Notes under the pieces: model-generated | Seen by the model: only the letters and a program-made list of their open reading frames with translations | The model's database searches: none | What the model was told of the DNA's origin: nothing | Program-made: the position numbers and the translations under genes | Origin: Gordius sp. MW1 | Taxonomy: Eukaryota > Nematomorpha > Gordioida > Gordea > Gordiidae | NCBI GenBank assembly: GCA_964036665.1 | Contig: OZ038527.1 | Coordinates: 18,560,221 to 18,624,220, forward strand | DNA length: 64,000 nt | Direction: 5' to 3' | Shown: in pieces, positions 33,085 through 47,500 of the stretch | Position numbering within the stretch: position 1 is the first letter of the stretch | Layout of the letters: each line of letters begins with the position of its first letter

Positions 33085-34600
33085 AAGGTCATTTTTTCCA
33101 TTGGTCAGCAGCCAGCACACGGTAAAAGTGGATATAAATTCATAATAGTCAAAAAAACGAAAAAATAATTTTCGAATCACATTTTGGTCAATGGTCATTT
33201 TTTCATTGGTCAGCAGCCAGGACTCGGTAAAAGTGGATATAAATTTATAATAGTCAAATCAAAAACGAAAAAATAAATTTCGAATCACATCTTGGCCAAT
33301 GGGCATTTTTTTTAATTGGTCAGTACCAACAGATGGTCTATAAATCAATGTTAGCGAAGAAAAGGAGAAAAAAAAATTTCGATTCACATTTTGGCCAATG
33401 GTCATTTTTTTACAGTGGTCAGTAGCCAGCGGACGGCCAAAAAGTCATATTATCAATGATAGTAACAGGAACAATCATAAAAGTCAAAAAAAACGAAAAA
33501 AAATTTTCGATTCACATTTTGGCCAAATGGTCATTTTTTTCATTGGTCACTACCAACAGATACTCTATAAGTCAATGTTAGCCAAAAAAACGAGGAAAAA
33601 AATTTTACTTCATACTTTGGCCAATGGTCATTTTTTTCCAATGGTCAGTAGCCAGCGGACGGCCAAAAAGTCATATTATCAATGGTAGTAACAGGAACAA
33701 TCATAAGAGTCAAAAAAACGAGGAAAAAAATTTTACTTCATACTTTGGCCAATGGTCATTTTTTTCCAGTGGTCAGTAGCCAGAGGACGGCCAAAAAGGC
33801 AGATTATCAATGGTAGTAACATGAACAATCATAATAGGCGGAAAAAGCGAAAAAATAAACTTGGATTCACATTTTGGCCAAATGGTCATTTTTTTCCATT
33901 GGTCAGCAGCCAGCGGACGGCCAAAAAGTCTTATTAACAATGGTAGTAACAGGAACAAACATAATAGTCAAAAAAAAACCCGGGATTCGAACCCAAAAAC
34001 TGGTTAAATTAACAAAAATTAAAAGTAAACAAAAAAGACATTCGGTGCAAGACATCCACGCTTTTTTCATTGGTCAGCAGCCAACGGACGGCCAAAAAGA
34101 AATATTATCAATGGTAGTAACAGGAACAATCATAAGCGGCAAAAAAAACGCAAAAAAAAATTTCGTTTAACATTTTGGCCAAATGGTCATTTTTTTACAG
34201 TGGTCAGTAGCCAGCGGACGGCCAAAAAGTCATATTATCAATGGTAGTAACAGTTACAATAATAATATTCAAAAAAAACCCCGAGATTCGAACCCAAAAA
34301 CTGGTTAAATTAACAAAAATTAAAAGTGCGTATCCACGTTCGGTTCGGTGCGTGACATCCACGATTCCATTGGTCAGCAATTAACGGACGGCCAAAAAGT
34401 CTTATTATCAATGGTAGGAACAAGAACAATCATAAGAGGCAAAAAAACGGAAAAATAAACTTGGATTCACATTTTGGCCAAATGGTCATTTTTTTCCAGT
34501 GGTCAGCACCCAACGGACGGCCAAAAAGTCTTATTATCAATGGTAGTAACAGGAACAATCATAATAGTCAAAAAAAACCCGGGATTCGAACCCAAAAACT
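33085..34600 (-). repeat. Minisatellite array, reverse orientation (unit A)
   Basis: Type B, B and C units come first on the plus strand, followed by interspersed A and C units. This is the reverse of the 12935-14110 array. Later units are interrupted by copies of a phrase with CCGGGATTCGAACCC, AAAACTGGTTAAATTAAC and GGTGCGTGACATCCACG. The same array is in unit B at about 36424-37940. Confidence 0.88.
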
Positions 34601-34745
34601 GGTTAAATTAACAAAAATTAAAAGTAAACAAAACGGTGCGTGACATCCACGTTCGGTGCGTGACATCCACGTTCGGTGCGCACGCCGAATAGCGTGACAA
34701 AACAAATTGGAAAGTGAGCCCATAAATTGCATAGCAATTAATAAA

Positions 34746-34930
34746 TACGCCCTTCGGGCGTAACTGGGGGCTTCGCCCCCAGACCCCCTTGGGGGCTTCG
34801 CCCCCAAACCCCCTGCTGGGGGCTCCGCCCCCAGTCCCCCGGTGGGGGCTCTGCCCCCAAACCCCCGTTGGGGGCTACGCCCCCAAACCCCCATCTCCTG
34901 GGGGCTCCGCCCCCAGACCCCCGGAGAAGG
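34746..34930. repeat. Array of GC-rich hairpins (unit B)
   Basis: Identical to the array at 31406-31590, in the second unit of the tandem duplication. Confidence 0.9.
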
Positions 34931-36423
34931 GGGAGAAGGGAAGAGGGGACGACTCATCTATTCTACGTATAAATATAGCTTATTTGCTATGCAATTTATG
35001 GGCGAGAAAGGTGAGAGGGGGCTAGAATCCCTATAGGGGGTAGGATAATTACTAGGGTTTCCCCCTTGGCTAAGACAGCCAACTATGTAATATATTTTTA
35101 ACCTTATAAAAGTATATATATTTTTTTACTGGGTTAATATATTTCATTTAATTAGATTGTGATTTCATAGAAAACCTAAAAAGAAAGTTAAAAAGAAAAA
35201 ATATATACCCTAATGCATAAATAATTATAAATAAATGAGTTTAAATATTTTATTTTTACTTTTAAATGTTTTGCCCCCCCCCCAATCCAAAACCTGGCTT
35301 CGCCCATGTATAGAGATAATAAGCCTAATATCTATCGACCTTGAAGGTACAAATAAACATCGGCGTAGCCAGTGGGTGGCAAAGAGGGGCAGTTGCCCCC
35401 TTTAAATCCATAATTAATTTGAAATTTATTAAAACTTTGGCTAAAATTTTTAGGAGAGAGCGTTGTGCTAAATAACAATTTTATTTGCATGACGTAAGCA
35501 GGATTAGAATTATAAGGGACTCTACTGTTTCTCCCCTTTCCCCTCCCCTCTCTCCCCTTTATAATAAATTAACCGATAATGTGATGTGATGCACAGATGC
35601 GCGACGCCGTCAAGTGAATTTAAAAACTTACTTTTGTTCACTGTCATAGGCGTATCGAGGAAATATGATCAGAAAAAAGCTAATAAAAAATTTAGACCCT
35701 AAAATGTACTTGATGTCTTATGAGGTGTATGCCGCATATCAAATTTGAAAATAAAATTTAAATATATGAAAATGGGTTAGATATTCAAAAATATGACTTT
35801 TAAATATAAGATGTAATAATAATTAGATTAATTAATAAGATATCTAAAAATAAAATAGTATAGATATTCAAAAATGGTATAAAAAATGGGATATTTAAAA
35901 ATGATCTATTAGCTTTTTTTTGAGCCCCGAAGCCTATTACAACATCTCGTTGTTGTATAATGCCTTTTTGAATTAGGTTTAGCTGAAATAGATGAACGAT
36001 TAACTAAGAAAGATATAACAAATAGCTTATATTATAACCTTGATCCTGCCTGATCTCTATGTTACCCTTCTTCTCCTACTGAATTAGTACTAACATTTTC
36101 TAAATTAAATTCTAGAATCTCGAGTGATTTATAATAATTTGTAAATTACCCTGGCTACTACTTTTCTACTACTTTTCTCCATTGAAAAGTTATTTTTTTA
36201 GGGAAGTAGTTATAAATGGAAGAATATTGTTGGAATTTCATATTAAAATAAGGGAAATGGGATTAGAGCTATTTATCTAAAATTTAAATTTCGAGTAAAA
36301 TTTATAAATTTTGAACATATAAAAATAGAAAAAGCAACGAAAAACGTAATAAAATCAATTAAAAATTTAGAAACCCAGACAATATAATTAATAAAACTTA
36401 ATAACAAACATAAAAAGTTACCT

Positions 36424-37940
36424 AAGGTCATTTTTTCCATTGGTCAGCAGCCAGCACACGGTAAAAGTGGATATAAATTCATAATAGTCAAAAAAACGAA
36501 AAAATAATTTTCGAATCACATTTTGGTCAATGGTCATTTTTTCATTGGTCAGCAGCCAGGACTCGGTAAAAGTGGATATAAATTTATAATAGTCAAATCA
36601 AAAACGAAAAAATAAATTTCGAATCACATCTTGGCCAATGGGCATTTTTTTTAATTGGTCAGTACCAACAGATGGTCTATAAATCAATGTTAGCGAAGAA
36701 AAGGAGAAAAAAAAATTTCGATTCACATTTTGGCCAATGGTCATTTTTTTACAGTGGTCAGTAGCCAGCGGACGGCCAAAAAGTCATATTATCAATGATA
36801 GTAACAGGAACAATCATAAAAGTCAAAAAAAACGAAAAAAAATTTTCGATTCACATTTTGGCCAAATGGTCATTTTTTTCATTGGTCACTACCAACAGAT
36901 ACTCTATAAGTCAATGTTAGCCAAAAAAACGAGGAAAAAAATTTTACTTCATACTTTGGCCAATGGTCATTTTTTTCCAATGGTCAGTAGCCAGCGGACG
37001 GCCAAAAAGTCATATTATCAATGGTAGTAACAGGAACAATCATAAGAGTCAAAAAAACGAGGAAAAAAATTTTACTTCATACTTTGGCCAATGGTCATTT
37101 TTTTCCAGTGGTCAGTAGCCAGAGGACGGCCAAAAAGGCAGATTATCAATGGTAGTAACATGAACAATCATAATAGGCGGAAAAAGCGAAAAAATAAACT
37201 TGGATTCACATTTTGGCCAAATGGTCATTTTTTTCCATTGGTCAGCAGCCAGCGGACGGCCAAAAAGTCTTATTAACAATGGTAGTAACAGGAACAAACA
37301 TAATAGTCAAAAAAAAACCCGGGATTCGAACCCAAAAACTGGTTAAATTAACAAAAATTAAAAGTAAACAAAAAAGACATTCGGTGCAAGACATCCACGT
37401 TTTTTTCATTGGTCAGCAGCCAACGGACGGCCAAAAAGAAATATTATCAATGGTAGTAACAGGAACAATCATAAGCGGCAAAAAAAACGCAAAAAAAAAT
37501 TTCGTTTAACATTTTGGCCAAATGGTCATTTTTTTACAGTGGTCAGTAGCCAGCGGACGGCCAAAAAGTCATATTATCAATGGTAGTAACAGTTACAATA
37601 ATAATATTCAAAAAAAACCCCGAGATTCGAACCCAAAAACTGGTTAAATTAACAAAAATTAAAAGTGCGTATCCACGTTCGGTTCGGTGCGTGACATCCA
37701 CGATTCCATTGGTCAGCAATTAACGGACGGCCAAAAAGTCTTATTATCAATGGTAGGAACAAGAACAATCATAAGAGGCAAAAAAACGGAAAAATAAACT
37801 TGGATTCACATTTTGGCCAAATGGTCATTTTTTTCCAGTGGTCAGCACCCAACGGACGGCCAAAAAGTCTTATTATCAATGGTAGTAACAGGAACAATCA
37901 TAATAGTCAAAAAAAACCCGGGATTCGAACCCAAAAACTG
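36424..37940 (-). repeat. Minisatellite array, reverse orientation (unit B)
   Basis: This is the duplicate of the array at 33085-34600. Confidence 0.88.
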
Positions 37941-38079
37941 GTTAAATTAACAAAAATTAAAAGTAAACAAAACGGTGCGTGACATCCACGTTCGGTGCGT
38001 GACATCCACGTTCGGTGCGCACGCCGAATAGCGTGACAAAACAAATTGGAAAGTGAGCCCATAAATTGCATAGCAATTA

Positions 38080-38373
38080 AAAGATTAGAAATTCAGCACA
38101 CTTGCGAATCCTTTTCCCTCTCTATCCGAAAAATCAATCATTTTCCTTCGCTCCCTCCGTTTTCTTATCATTTTCGCAGGCGCTAGCTGCTTCGAGTTTT
38201 TTCTCTTAACTAATCTAAGCGCGTTTGCCCTTCGCATACAGTATAATTTCCCTTGCATGCCCATTTTTACGGAATTCTAAAATATTACAGAACTAATCAT
38301 TATTTTTTAACTGCAATTTCAAAATTCAGATAGCGGATCATCTCGACTAAGGAATTAGCCCTAATTTTTAAAA
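38080..38373 (+). promoter_or_regulatory. Putative 5' UTR and proximal promoter region of the FN3 gene
   Basis: Only about 290 bp separate the end of the 3.34-kb tandem repeat from the first in-frame ATG. This stretch is pyrimidine-rich (38107-38175) and not visibly repetitive. I see no convincing TATA box or initiator. A possible 3' splice site (ttttcgcag, ending at 38179) could mean an additional non-coding 5' exon upstream. Promoter activity is an inference from position alone. Confidence 0.3.
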
Positions 38374-38566
38374 ATGCAAAAAATCTATAGCGAGGAACGA
38401 CTCCCTATTCCCTCAAGCATGGCCAAACAACGGTTGGATCGACAAAATTCATCGGACTGCAAAATGAAGACCAAGCCACAAGGGCTAAATCTAAAACCAA
38501 AATTCGACTTCAAACAGTTATTATTTGCCCTAATCTTTTCCTATTCCCTATTCACCCATACGACTG
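38374..38566 (+). CDS. Nrg-like: Exon 1: N-terminus and signal peptide
   Basis: This exon encodes residues 1-64 and ends in phase 1 at the donor gtaagc. A basic stretch precedes the hydrophobic run LLFALIFSYSLF at residues 49-60. Three in-frame Met codons exist, at 38374, 38419 and 38464. The last gives a signal peptide of ordinary length (about 36 residues), so it may be the true start. The codon split across the intron completes Val65, giving HTTVQC|QQPKPED, a good signal cleavage context (inference). Confidence 0.7.
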
Positions 38567-41500
38567 GTAAGCATTATTAATTTTCAATATTTTTGTTTTT
38601 TATGAAATTTATATTAGCCTTTAATTTATTTATTTTAAACATTAAAGATAAATTTACAACATGAATGTTTAAAGTGGCACTGCTGCAGTTTGTGATTTTT
38701 TCATATTAATTTCCTTATTTATACAATTAGATAATTCTATTTTTATACTATAAGCTAAAATAGTTTTTTTTTAAATTTATATATAAGATATTTTTAATTT
38801 TTTCCATTTATCATATAAAATGCATGTATGAGCCTCTATTTGTACCCCCGATAAAATTACAAATAATCCAAATTCTTTAGAATTGATTGATATATTTTGT
38901 TAGGCTCACCTAACTAATGTTTTGTGCTTGGCATAGCAACAGCTGCTAAACAAATTGTTTTTTACTCTCCTGATAATATTACGTGTGAAAGTTCAAAATT
39001 CGTTAACCTCCATTTAAATTAGGGTAAACATAAAAAAAAGCTGTCATACATTTTATAAAAATGTATTAATTGTTATTATATATGCCATAAGTTAGTTCAA
39101 AATAAATGATAGCTTCTCCTTTTTCATGAGTCAAATTTAACACCTGAATTTCATATACCTAGTTAGGGGTTGAACAAGGGCTGTTTCTTTAAATCCTTAC
39201 AAATTTTATTATTACAATTAGGGACAACTAAGTTTCACTACTCCTTACGACCGTAGCCAGTTTTGGAATTAGAGGGGGGCAATAATGATTTAGGGATGTT
39301 TAGGAAAGGGCAAAATGAACATTTTTTGAAATTTTAGCCATAATTTGTGGCGAATTATCTACACCCTTTTGATGGGCTATATAGTGAAAGTGTTTAATTG
39401 TTAGGCTTGTAAAAATGTCAAAAAATGTTTTTAAATAAATTTGGTTCTGAACATAAAAATTGGTAAGGTGGGTTAACAAAAGTACTTGGATTAAACGTGC
39501 TAAGAAAAATTGAGACTTTAAATATCATTTATTATTTATGCTTTTAGTTTAAGAAATGAATGTTTTGATAAATATTAATTATGACATAAGTCACACGATA
39601 ATATAGCTAGGTACTTGTCTCTAATTTAAAATTTCACTTAGGACATATAAACTAGAGTTAAAACTTATAATTCGCGATCTCAATCGCATAATCGCGTTTT
39701 CCTCACAATTTACTCGTCATTTTAATATCTCATGTAAACATCACGTATAATTTTAAATGCTAACTACTCTACTTCAATTCTAATTTGATCCAACCCATAA
39801 ATTAGGTTAGGTTAGATATTTTTGTGATTCTAAGTCTTTCTAACCTTCAACACCATACCATCCATCCTAGCCCTAATTATGTGTTAACAGTTTCACACAA
39901 CCTTCGATTCGAACCTTTGGGGCACCCATATGGTCTATCTTAATTGGCCTATTAACCGCACGGTAACTAAGCCTCGTTTGGATTTGAAGGCTTTAACAAA
40001 AACTTCATCCATAGTCTTGAACATTGCCGGGAATTGAATGATTGGCAATAAAATGACATATTGACTCGTCGATTAAATCAAAATTAATAATCTATTTGAG
40101 CCTTGGAAAATTGATATTAAATTTGTAAGAGATGTCAAGGGAAGTGTTTTAGCAAAGGGGAAAAATTCAAATACGAAGTAAACATTTGTTGAAATTCTAT
40201 CCCTTTTAATTTTACTTATTCTTACCGCGATATGACACGCGGCAGATCCGCAATCTCGGAGATGTATATCACAGTCACGATTAGATTACTTAATCAATGG
40301 CTTCAATTTGTTGGAGTTAAGATCTCTTTTGCAGATATATTTTAAAAGTTGATTTTGATTTTTAAGAATATTGCAATTATTTAATTTTATTTATAATAAA
40401 AACCAAACCAACCAAAGTTGTTAACATGATTATGCAAGAGTACATTTCGCTCTTTGCATAAAAGGTATACCAAAATAAAATAGGTATTATTATAAGCATC
40501 ATGGGCGTAGCCAGCTTTCAGATTAAGGGGGGCGAGCAAAAAATATTCGCCGAGAATAAGTGAGAGAGCAAAAAAAAAAAAAAGGTCGCCAATTTTAATT
40601 AGGGGGGAGCGAAACACTTCCAATTTTTACAAAAATTACATTAAAAAAAAAGAAAAATTCTCATTTAGGGCCTACGCCCATGATAAGAAGCATGTTTTTA
40701 AACAGAATGAAAATTTTATAAATCATTAGTTCTAGTTTTTAGTGTAGTAAAGCAACAAGCAGCTATTGATAGGAATATATTATTATGTTTAGCTGCAGAA
40801 TTAACAACTTAACTTAACATAACATTTCCACCTACTCTCAGTCGTGTTACTTCATTTTTATAAATAACCCTCTAGTAACATCTGAAATCACAGAGGCCTA
40901 AATTCTTTGATTTAAAATGGACCCCACCCCCTTTAAATTATTTCTGCACTTCTTTTTGAATGGCATAGCCAATTTTTATAAAGATTTACAACGCTCTATA
41001 ATAAAAGCATAAATGGTTTTTAAATAATACATTTAAACAAATTAATTAAATGATATACACGAATAAAAAATATAAAAAATATAAAAACGCGCTATAACTA
41101 AACGGATGGCATTGATCCGTGTATGGAAATCGTGTTGGATTTAACGATTTCCATTGTGATCTTTTGCCTGCTTTATTTTCTTGATTAACTGAGCGCGTTG
41201 CCCATGGGTAGAGATCCGCACGGGATACGCTAGAGGGTTTTAAGTCGGGCTAATATTATGATCGGGCCTTGGTCTCGAGTCAGACCTAATGGGCCAGCTT
41301 GACCCAAAGCAACATAACCATTTTAAAAAGGATTTTTTAATTAACTCAACTCATTTAAAAGGAATAAACATTTCCAGGGTACATTAATTTCTTTTTTCAA
41401 AATCCCCCTCCCTGTCTTTAATTATTTTTTGCTTAATAAAATATTTTTTAACTTCTTATAACTTTTAAAGTATTTTTTTAAACCTTTCAAATTTTAAACA

Positions 41501-44500
41501 TGTGTTTATAAAGGTTTTAAGATTGGTGGTATAAATTTTGATATGAATCTAATCAACATTACAAAATTTATTAACGATTTTTTGGACCCCCATTTTTATT
41601 TTGGTTATTTAGAGCTTCCCCTCATTTTACCTCTTCACATCATATACCTTAAAATAAATCAAAATAAACGTGATTTTTTATTAAAAGAATGTTTAAAATG
41701 TATTAAAAACACAAATTGTAAAAGATATCATCAAACGAATACGTGAGAGCATTCGTGGGGTACACAGGACCCCTCTGGCCAAAAAGATGCTATATTTTAA
41801 AAAGTAATGGGCCAAAAGTTATAAAATTTTTCTCAAACTTAGTTCTTGGTAAAATATTAGGCTACTGAAAGGGCCAGATCAATTCGCTTTTAAACGCGTT
41901 TTATATTTAAGTTTATAACTATCGTAGGGTCCGTGGTATCCCACTACTGCTCTCGAGGGTTAAATGAATATAAAGTAGTTGGAAATTAATAAAATAATAT
42001 TTTTTAATCAATAAATTGCATAGCAGATTTATAAATTTTTCCGTTATATAAAAATTGTAATTTATAAGTTAGATTATTAAGTTCAAATAATTTACTTGAT
42101 TAAAATATAGCAAGATAAACTGTATTCTTCGTTTATTATCATACTTATCTTTGTTATAAATTGCCCCCTAAAATCTAATTTATATATATTTATATGTAAA
42201 AAATAACTTCAAATGTGAAATTTGACTAAGAGTTATCAAAAATTAAAAAAATTCCGGGCATGGCTTGGAAGAATTAAAAGTTATAAAGCTCGTAGCGAGG
42301 CGGTCCTGCAAGTAACACTCGAGAACTATTATTTCTCACTTGATCTAATTGAATTTGTCACCGAAATTTAAAAATCTAGATATAAAAGGATTTTTGAAAA
42401 AAATTGATATTAACATTTAAATAATGGTTTTGCAAAACAATAACCTTCTAAGGACGTTGCTTTATGTCCATCCAAAAATTACAAAATAATGTTATAAGCG
42501 TGGGGTCAATCCCATCTTTTACGGGAGGAAAGTCGAAGGCAAAGTTAGGCCCTAAGAAGACTAACGATGCCATCTAGTATTTTTCCAAATTAACATTTAT
42601 AATGCTAAGAAAACCTCCATTTTTTTGTCGCCTGGCGGTAACGCTAAATTACGACTTTTATTTTCGATAAAAGGCTTAAGGGTTTTATGTGCGAGTATAT
42701 GCCTAGATCGCTTGAAGTTAACAGTTTAATTATTTGACGTATACTTACTTCCTGTTTTGCTTTAAGCTTTTCGCCTAAGTTGTGTTAAGTAAATAAAGAG
42801 TGTTGTTGGTTAATAGGACACGATATTTTATTTTAAATAATTTTTTTCACTTAAATTTTACCCTGCGTGTAGCTATAGGGATGCTGGGTGGACATATAAT
42901 GGATAAAACATTAAATGAAATAACTTTGATTTAAAACTTTCAAGATTATCCTTATATTCCCTCTTTTTTCAATATAATTTAAAATCCATGACACCAACGC
43001 CCTAAGGAACATGTAAATTACCAAAAAAAATTAACATACCTAAATTTCAAACTATGCCCTGAGGTTTATTTTTTAAAGCTATTGATTCGGACACTCCATA
43101 CTATTTAATGTGTAGTGTATAAAAAACGAGGAGTTTATAGAGATTAAAGTCTTTTAATGTACTCTTAAAATTATTTATCTTTTACCTTAACTGTAATCTA
43201 AATCCCCTCAATCAATCGTTATTTTAGTTCAATGCCAACAACCAAAACCCGAAGATATGACTCCGGAACCACCAATAGTGTCAGAACCACCGCGCGAAGT
43301 TAAATTAGCTGAATGTAGTGGGCGAAGTGCAACAGTAACGTGGCAAGAACCAGGACAAACACAAGTCTTGAAATACGTTGTCCTGGGACATAGAATAGGA
43401 GCCGTCAAAGAAGATTTGGAAAAATTAGGTAATGATCAAAAATTAATTGGAATTCTATTTGTTTTAAATTTAATACCAATAAACGCGGTTATACGATGAA
43501 AATTGCTAGAATTTAGTGTTTTAGATGAAGTGATCACTAAAAAAATTTGCTAACAAAACATTTTTGGTTAATTTTATACTTTATCGCTTTATTAACTTTT
43601 AGGGCCCGTCTTAATATATGATTCAACTTCATGGCGCCAAATTTTTGTTTGTCTAAATTTGCTATATACATGTCCTGGTATCAACAATTTTAGTTTAGTT
43701 ACCATATGAATATGCATTAAATAAGCGTAATTAAAGGATAAATATTTGTTTTATGAGCAAAACCACAAAAATAGAACAAAAATGACGTGACGCTCGTATT
43801 AAGACACGGCTATATTTTAACATGCATTCGCTTTTTGAATCTAGATTCAAAATCGCGTATTAAGACGCACCCTTAGATGTGCTAAGGCGGGAAAGGTAAA
43901 TCCGACCCCCTTATTAAGTAATTTAGCAAAATCGTCAGTCATTTTAACAAATCATTAATGAACTTTATGCCCTTCCCTTGACTTAAAATCCTGGCTACGA
44001 TTATTTTTAGCCAAAACAATATAATTATATTACCTCAACGGGTTAGCATTCTTTATAATGTTTAAAGTTGAAAAATAAGCAAAGTTTTTTTAAAATTTTT
44101 AAGAATTAAACCTTTGTTGTTGCGTTAAAGCTAATTTAATACACTCAATTAAAGTAACTTATACATATCCTTTTGCCTTTATCATGTAACACCACCCCAC
44201 CGAAGGCGGCCAATTTCATGCCCTACATGGTGTTGACAAAGAACGGTCCTAAAATATATATTTATAAACCGAAACCTATCTTTAATGATGTAATTATCGA
44301 TTACTCGCCTTAAATTAATATAGGACACCTAATGATCAATAATACTTAAGCGTGCCCGTATTAGCAGCACTATCAAAGTTCTTTTGTTAATGACCCAATA
44401 GTCTCATTTTGTCGTAATCCATAATTAATATTACAAATAGGTTTGATGAAAAAATCTAATCTCTTCTTTTAGCCCAAATGTTCAAGGCTGATGTGATTAT

Positions 44501-47500
44501 TATCAATATGGATCCACTCGACCTGTCTTTCATTTCTATATACAATAACTTTCAAAATATCTTGCGTTTTTATTATTTTTTGATGGGTCATGCTCATGAT
44601 AGATTGTTTTTGGGCTGTGCCTAAATATATTATGCAGAATTGTTATCTAACTTCAAAATAAAAGCCAACTTACGTGGATAATGATGGACAAAATATAATT
44701 TATTAACTTTTATTAAAGTTGAACTGGTCACCTTTAATTTAACAACCTTGAAACTAAGTTCAGAAGTAAGTTTAGAACACATGGGTTAGTGGACTTAATA
44801 ATTACCTTTGGGTTTAGAGGAAATCGAATAAAGCTCATAATAAATCCTTAACTTCAAATTTTTTTAAATTTTTTCGTTTACCTATGCTACTTTTAAAAAT
44901 TGTTAATACCACAAAAATAAAGCTTGAAATTCTCTAATGTCTCCTTTGATACAGGTGAAGTACCGTTCCCTGGTAATTCTTACAGGACCGACCTAAGACC
45001 TGGGAGCAATTACACCTTCAAAGTTGCTACAGTTAATAATGACGAATTTTTCAGCGAGCCCAGCAACGAAACCGAAGTTTGTAATACGCCAGCCGATGTC
45101 CCAGATCACCACCCCTTAAACGTTGTCGGCAAAGGGACCGAGGCTAATAACATGAAAATTAGCTGGGAGGTAAACAAAAATTACATTTTACATTACACCG
45201 AATGACTATTTATAACGGCTATCCTTATGGATGTAGCCAATTATGGGCGCAGCCAGCATCGGAATTAGAGGGGGGCAATAATGATTTAGGGAGGGGCAAA
45301 ATGATCATTTTTTGAAATTTTAGCCATATTTTAATAAATCCGCCTCCCTGCCCCCCCCCCCGGCTACGCCCATTTGGCTAATGGAAAAATAGGTGGACCA
45401 AAATTTAAAAATGAGCGAAAGACAAAATGTTAATTGCGTGTTTTTCTAGCCAAGTAGCATAAAGCAATATCCTTTCCGATTTTAATGCTTCTTCCTGCCC
45501 TGAAACATTTTCAATAGTGCCCTATTATAAGAAGGAAAGGGGGGTCGAATTAAAATGTAGGACACATAGAACATAATCAAAATATTTATTGGTCTAGAAT
45601 TTTATTTATATCAAGTTTTTGCACTTATTGGACTTTGACAAAAATTAAATTCTATGAATTTCAAAGCCTAGATTAAAACGGTAACAGAGTATTTCATGCG
45701 GGGCGAGTCAAGCATAGAATACTTAATTTCAATTAACTTTTACTGATAAATTATAAGCTTTAAAATCAAGGGCGTAGTTAGGGGGAGGCAGGGAGGGGCG
45801 ACTGCCCTCCCCCTCCTAAATCCAAAAAATTGTTGAAATTTATTAAAAGTATAGCTAAAATTTTAAAAAATAATCATTTTGCCCATCCCTAAATTATTAT
45901 TGCCCTCCTCTAATTTCAATGCTGGCTGCGCCCATGTTTACAATCAAACTGTTCTTAATTTCGTAAATCTAGGATTTATCTGTGACAAAATTATATATAT
46001 TTAATGGCTTGACAGGAGCGAAATATATAAAGCGGGCCCCTTTAAAAGATTAAACCTCTAGCATCGTTTTTCATCTAAAATTTGCCATAAAATGTTATAA
46101 TCATGTTTTTGCGAATAATTCTCACCTATTTATTTATTACTCCAGGCAATGAAACCTGAAGAACATAACGGCCCTGGTTTTTATTATCAAGTCGAATATA
46201 AGCCCCGAGATCAGCCACAATGGGTGTCCGAAGACATTACCAATGCATCAGCAACGTCATTCACCGTTAAAGGTTTAATTAAAAATATTAAAAAATTTAT
46301 CAAATTTTCAAAAAATATTTATAAATCATATAACTTTAGTAAAAATATTACTCTTTGAAGATGTTCCTTTTAAATAAATGCCAAAAGATGCCTATAAATG
46401 TAAAAACACAGTTGCCGTTTTAACAGTTAATTTTGATCTTATGATTCCCCATAAGTAAGAGGTCAAACATTAGATAAAGGCGGCTCTTTGTATAAAATTT
46501 ATTTTTTATAATCTTCTTAACCAAAAAAATCGTTTTCCATATTAGATGGTTACTACAGGAAATAACACATGCGCCACAATGCTAATATTAAATAAATTAA
46601 TAAACTTTTAACTCAAATCTTATAAGATAGTTATTTAGACTTAACTCCAATTCACGTCACATGGGGGGCGGGAGTAGTTTAGTTAGAAATTAAGAGAAGG
46701 CTGAATAATAACTTCAAAATTTTGAATCTTATTAAAATTGATTTGAGATTTTTATTAATATGCTTGCAAACATTTGAAGTATCTTAAATAAATTAATTAT
46801 AAGAGTCAATTTAATTTTAAGTGCAATCAGGTTTTTGATAAAGGCCGATTTGTAATAATTGCTATATTTGTAATCTAATAAATTTTTTATAAATAGATAA
46901 TTTTAAGAATTTTAAGTCAACTTTATAAAGAGTGAGGATCAAGTTAAGCAATAATATATAATGGCAGTTAATTATTTCAGAGTCATACTTAAAAATTTAA
47001 TAAATGAAAAGTTTTAAGAATTATTTTGTAAAAACGCAGGCAATAAACGAGTTAACTTTGTAATTTTAAATAGTTACATAGCCATTTTTCTGACATGTTA
47101 ATCAACCACGCGGCAGCTCAGGTTCATTTACAGTTTTGCCGTCCATGCTGAGTAAATAAAACTTGAAGTTTATTGCATTGGTGTGATTTTATATAATTGA
47201 TTTTTTACCGAATGACCTCATTCGCCTACCGATCATAATGAAATTTAAATCATTTATAACGATAAATGTTACGCAAAAAAAGGTTGTTTTAGCATTACTA
47301 CTTTTACTAAGTCTCAGGGAATAACAAACGCGAAAGTTGATTAGGTAAGTTAAAATTCCGAAAGGAAAACCCTGGTCTGGTAAAACGCTTAGTGGTAAGG
47401 GGCCATAGACTCGCTGTATATTAGCTTGGCAAACTAAATTTATGAATGTAGAGTTAGGTAAGGGTTTATTGAACCGCTTAATCGATCTTTAAGTTTAAAT

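Larger units (their letters stand above)
31403..34742. repeat. 3.34-kb tandem duplication, unit A
   Basis: Matches 34743-38080 base for base except for a homopolymer-C length change (about 31936 versus 35276) and one C/T difference (near 34050 versus 37389) among those noticed. The unit contains a GC hairpin array, two MITE pieces, an AT-rich stretch and a reversed minisatellite, and ends in GAGCCCATAAATTGCATAGC. Confidence 0.95.
34743..38080. repeat. 3.34-kb tandem duplication, unit B
   Basis: Direct repeat of 31403-34742. It ends about 290 bp before the first coding exon of the FN3 gene, so it forms the gene's upstream flank. Confidence 0.95.
38567..43227 (+). other. Intron 1 (4.66 kb) without Ig-domain exons
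   Basis: This intron was read for missing neuroglian Ig exons. No Ig signature (Cys...Trp...DxGxYxC) was seen in any frame. It contains a truncated MITE piece at about 39246-39355 and a complete MITE at 40500-40682. The rest is AT-rich sequence with no feature I can name. Confidence 0.6.

Noticed and set aside
34568-34957. 129-codon Gly/Arg/Pro-rich frame on the minus strand and its plus-strand partner
   Set aside because: It follows from the GC hairpin array and continues into unrelated minisatellite. There is no codon-level sign of selection.
41543-41746. Possible missing exon in intron 1 (67 codons, INITKFINDFLDPHF...)
   Set aside because: No Ig or FN3 signature, no suitable splice sites in phase 1, and low-complexity composition.
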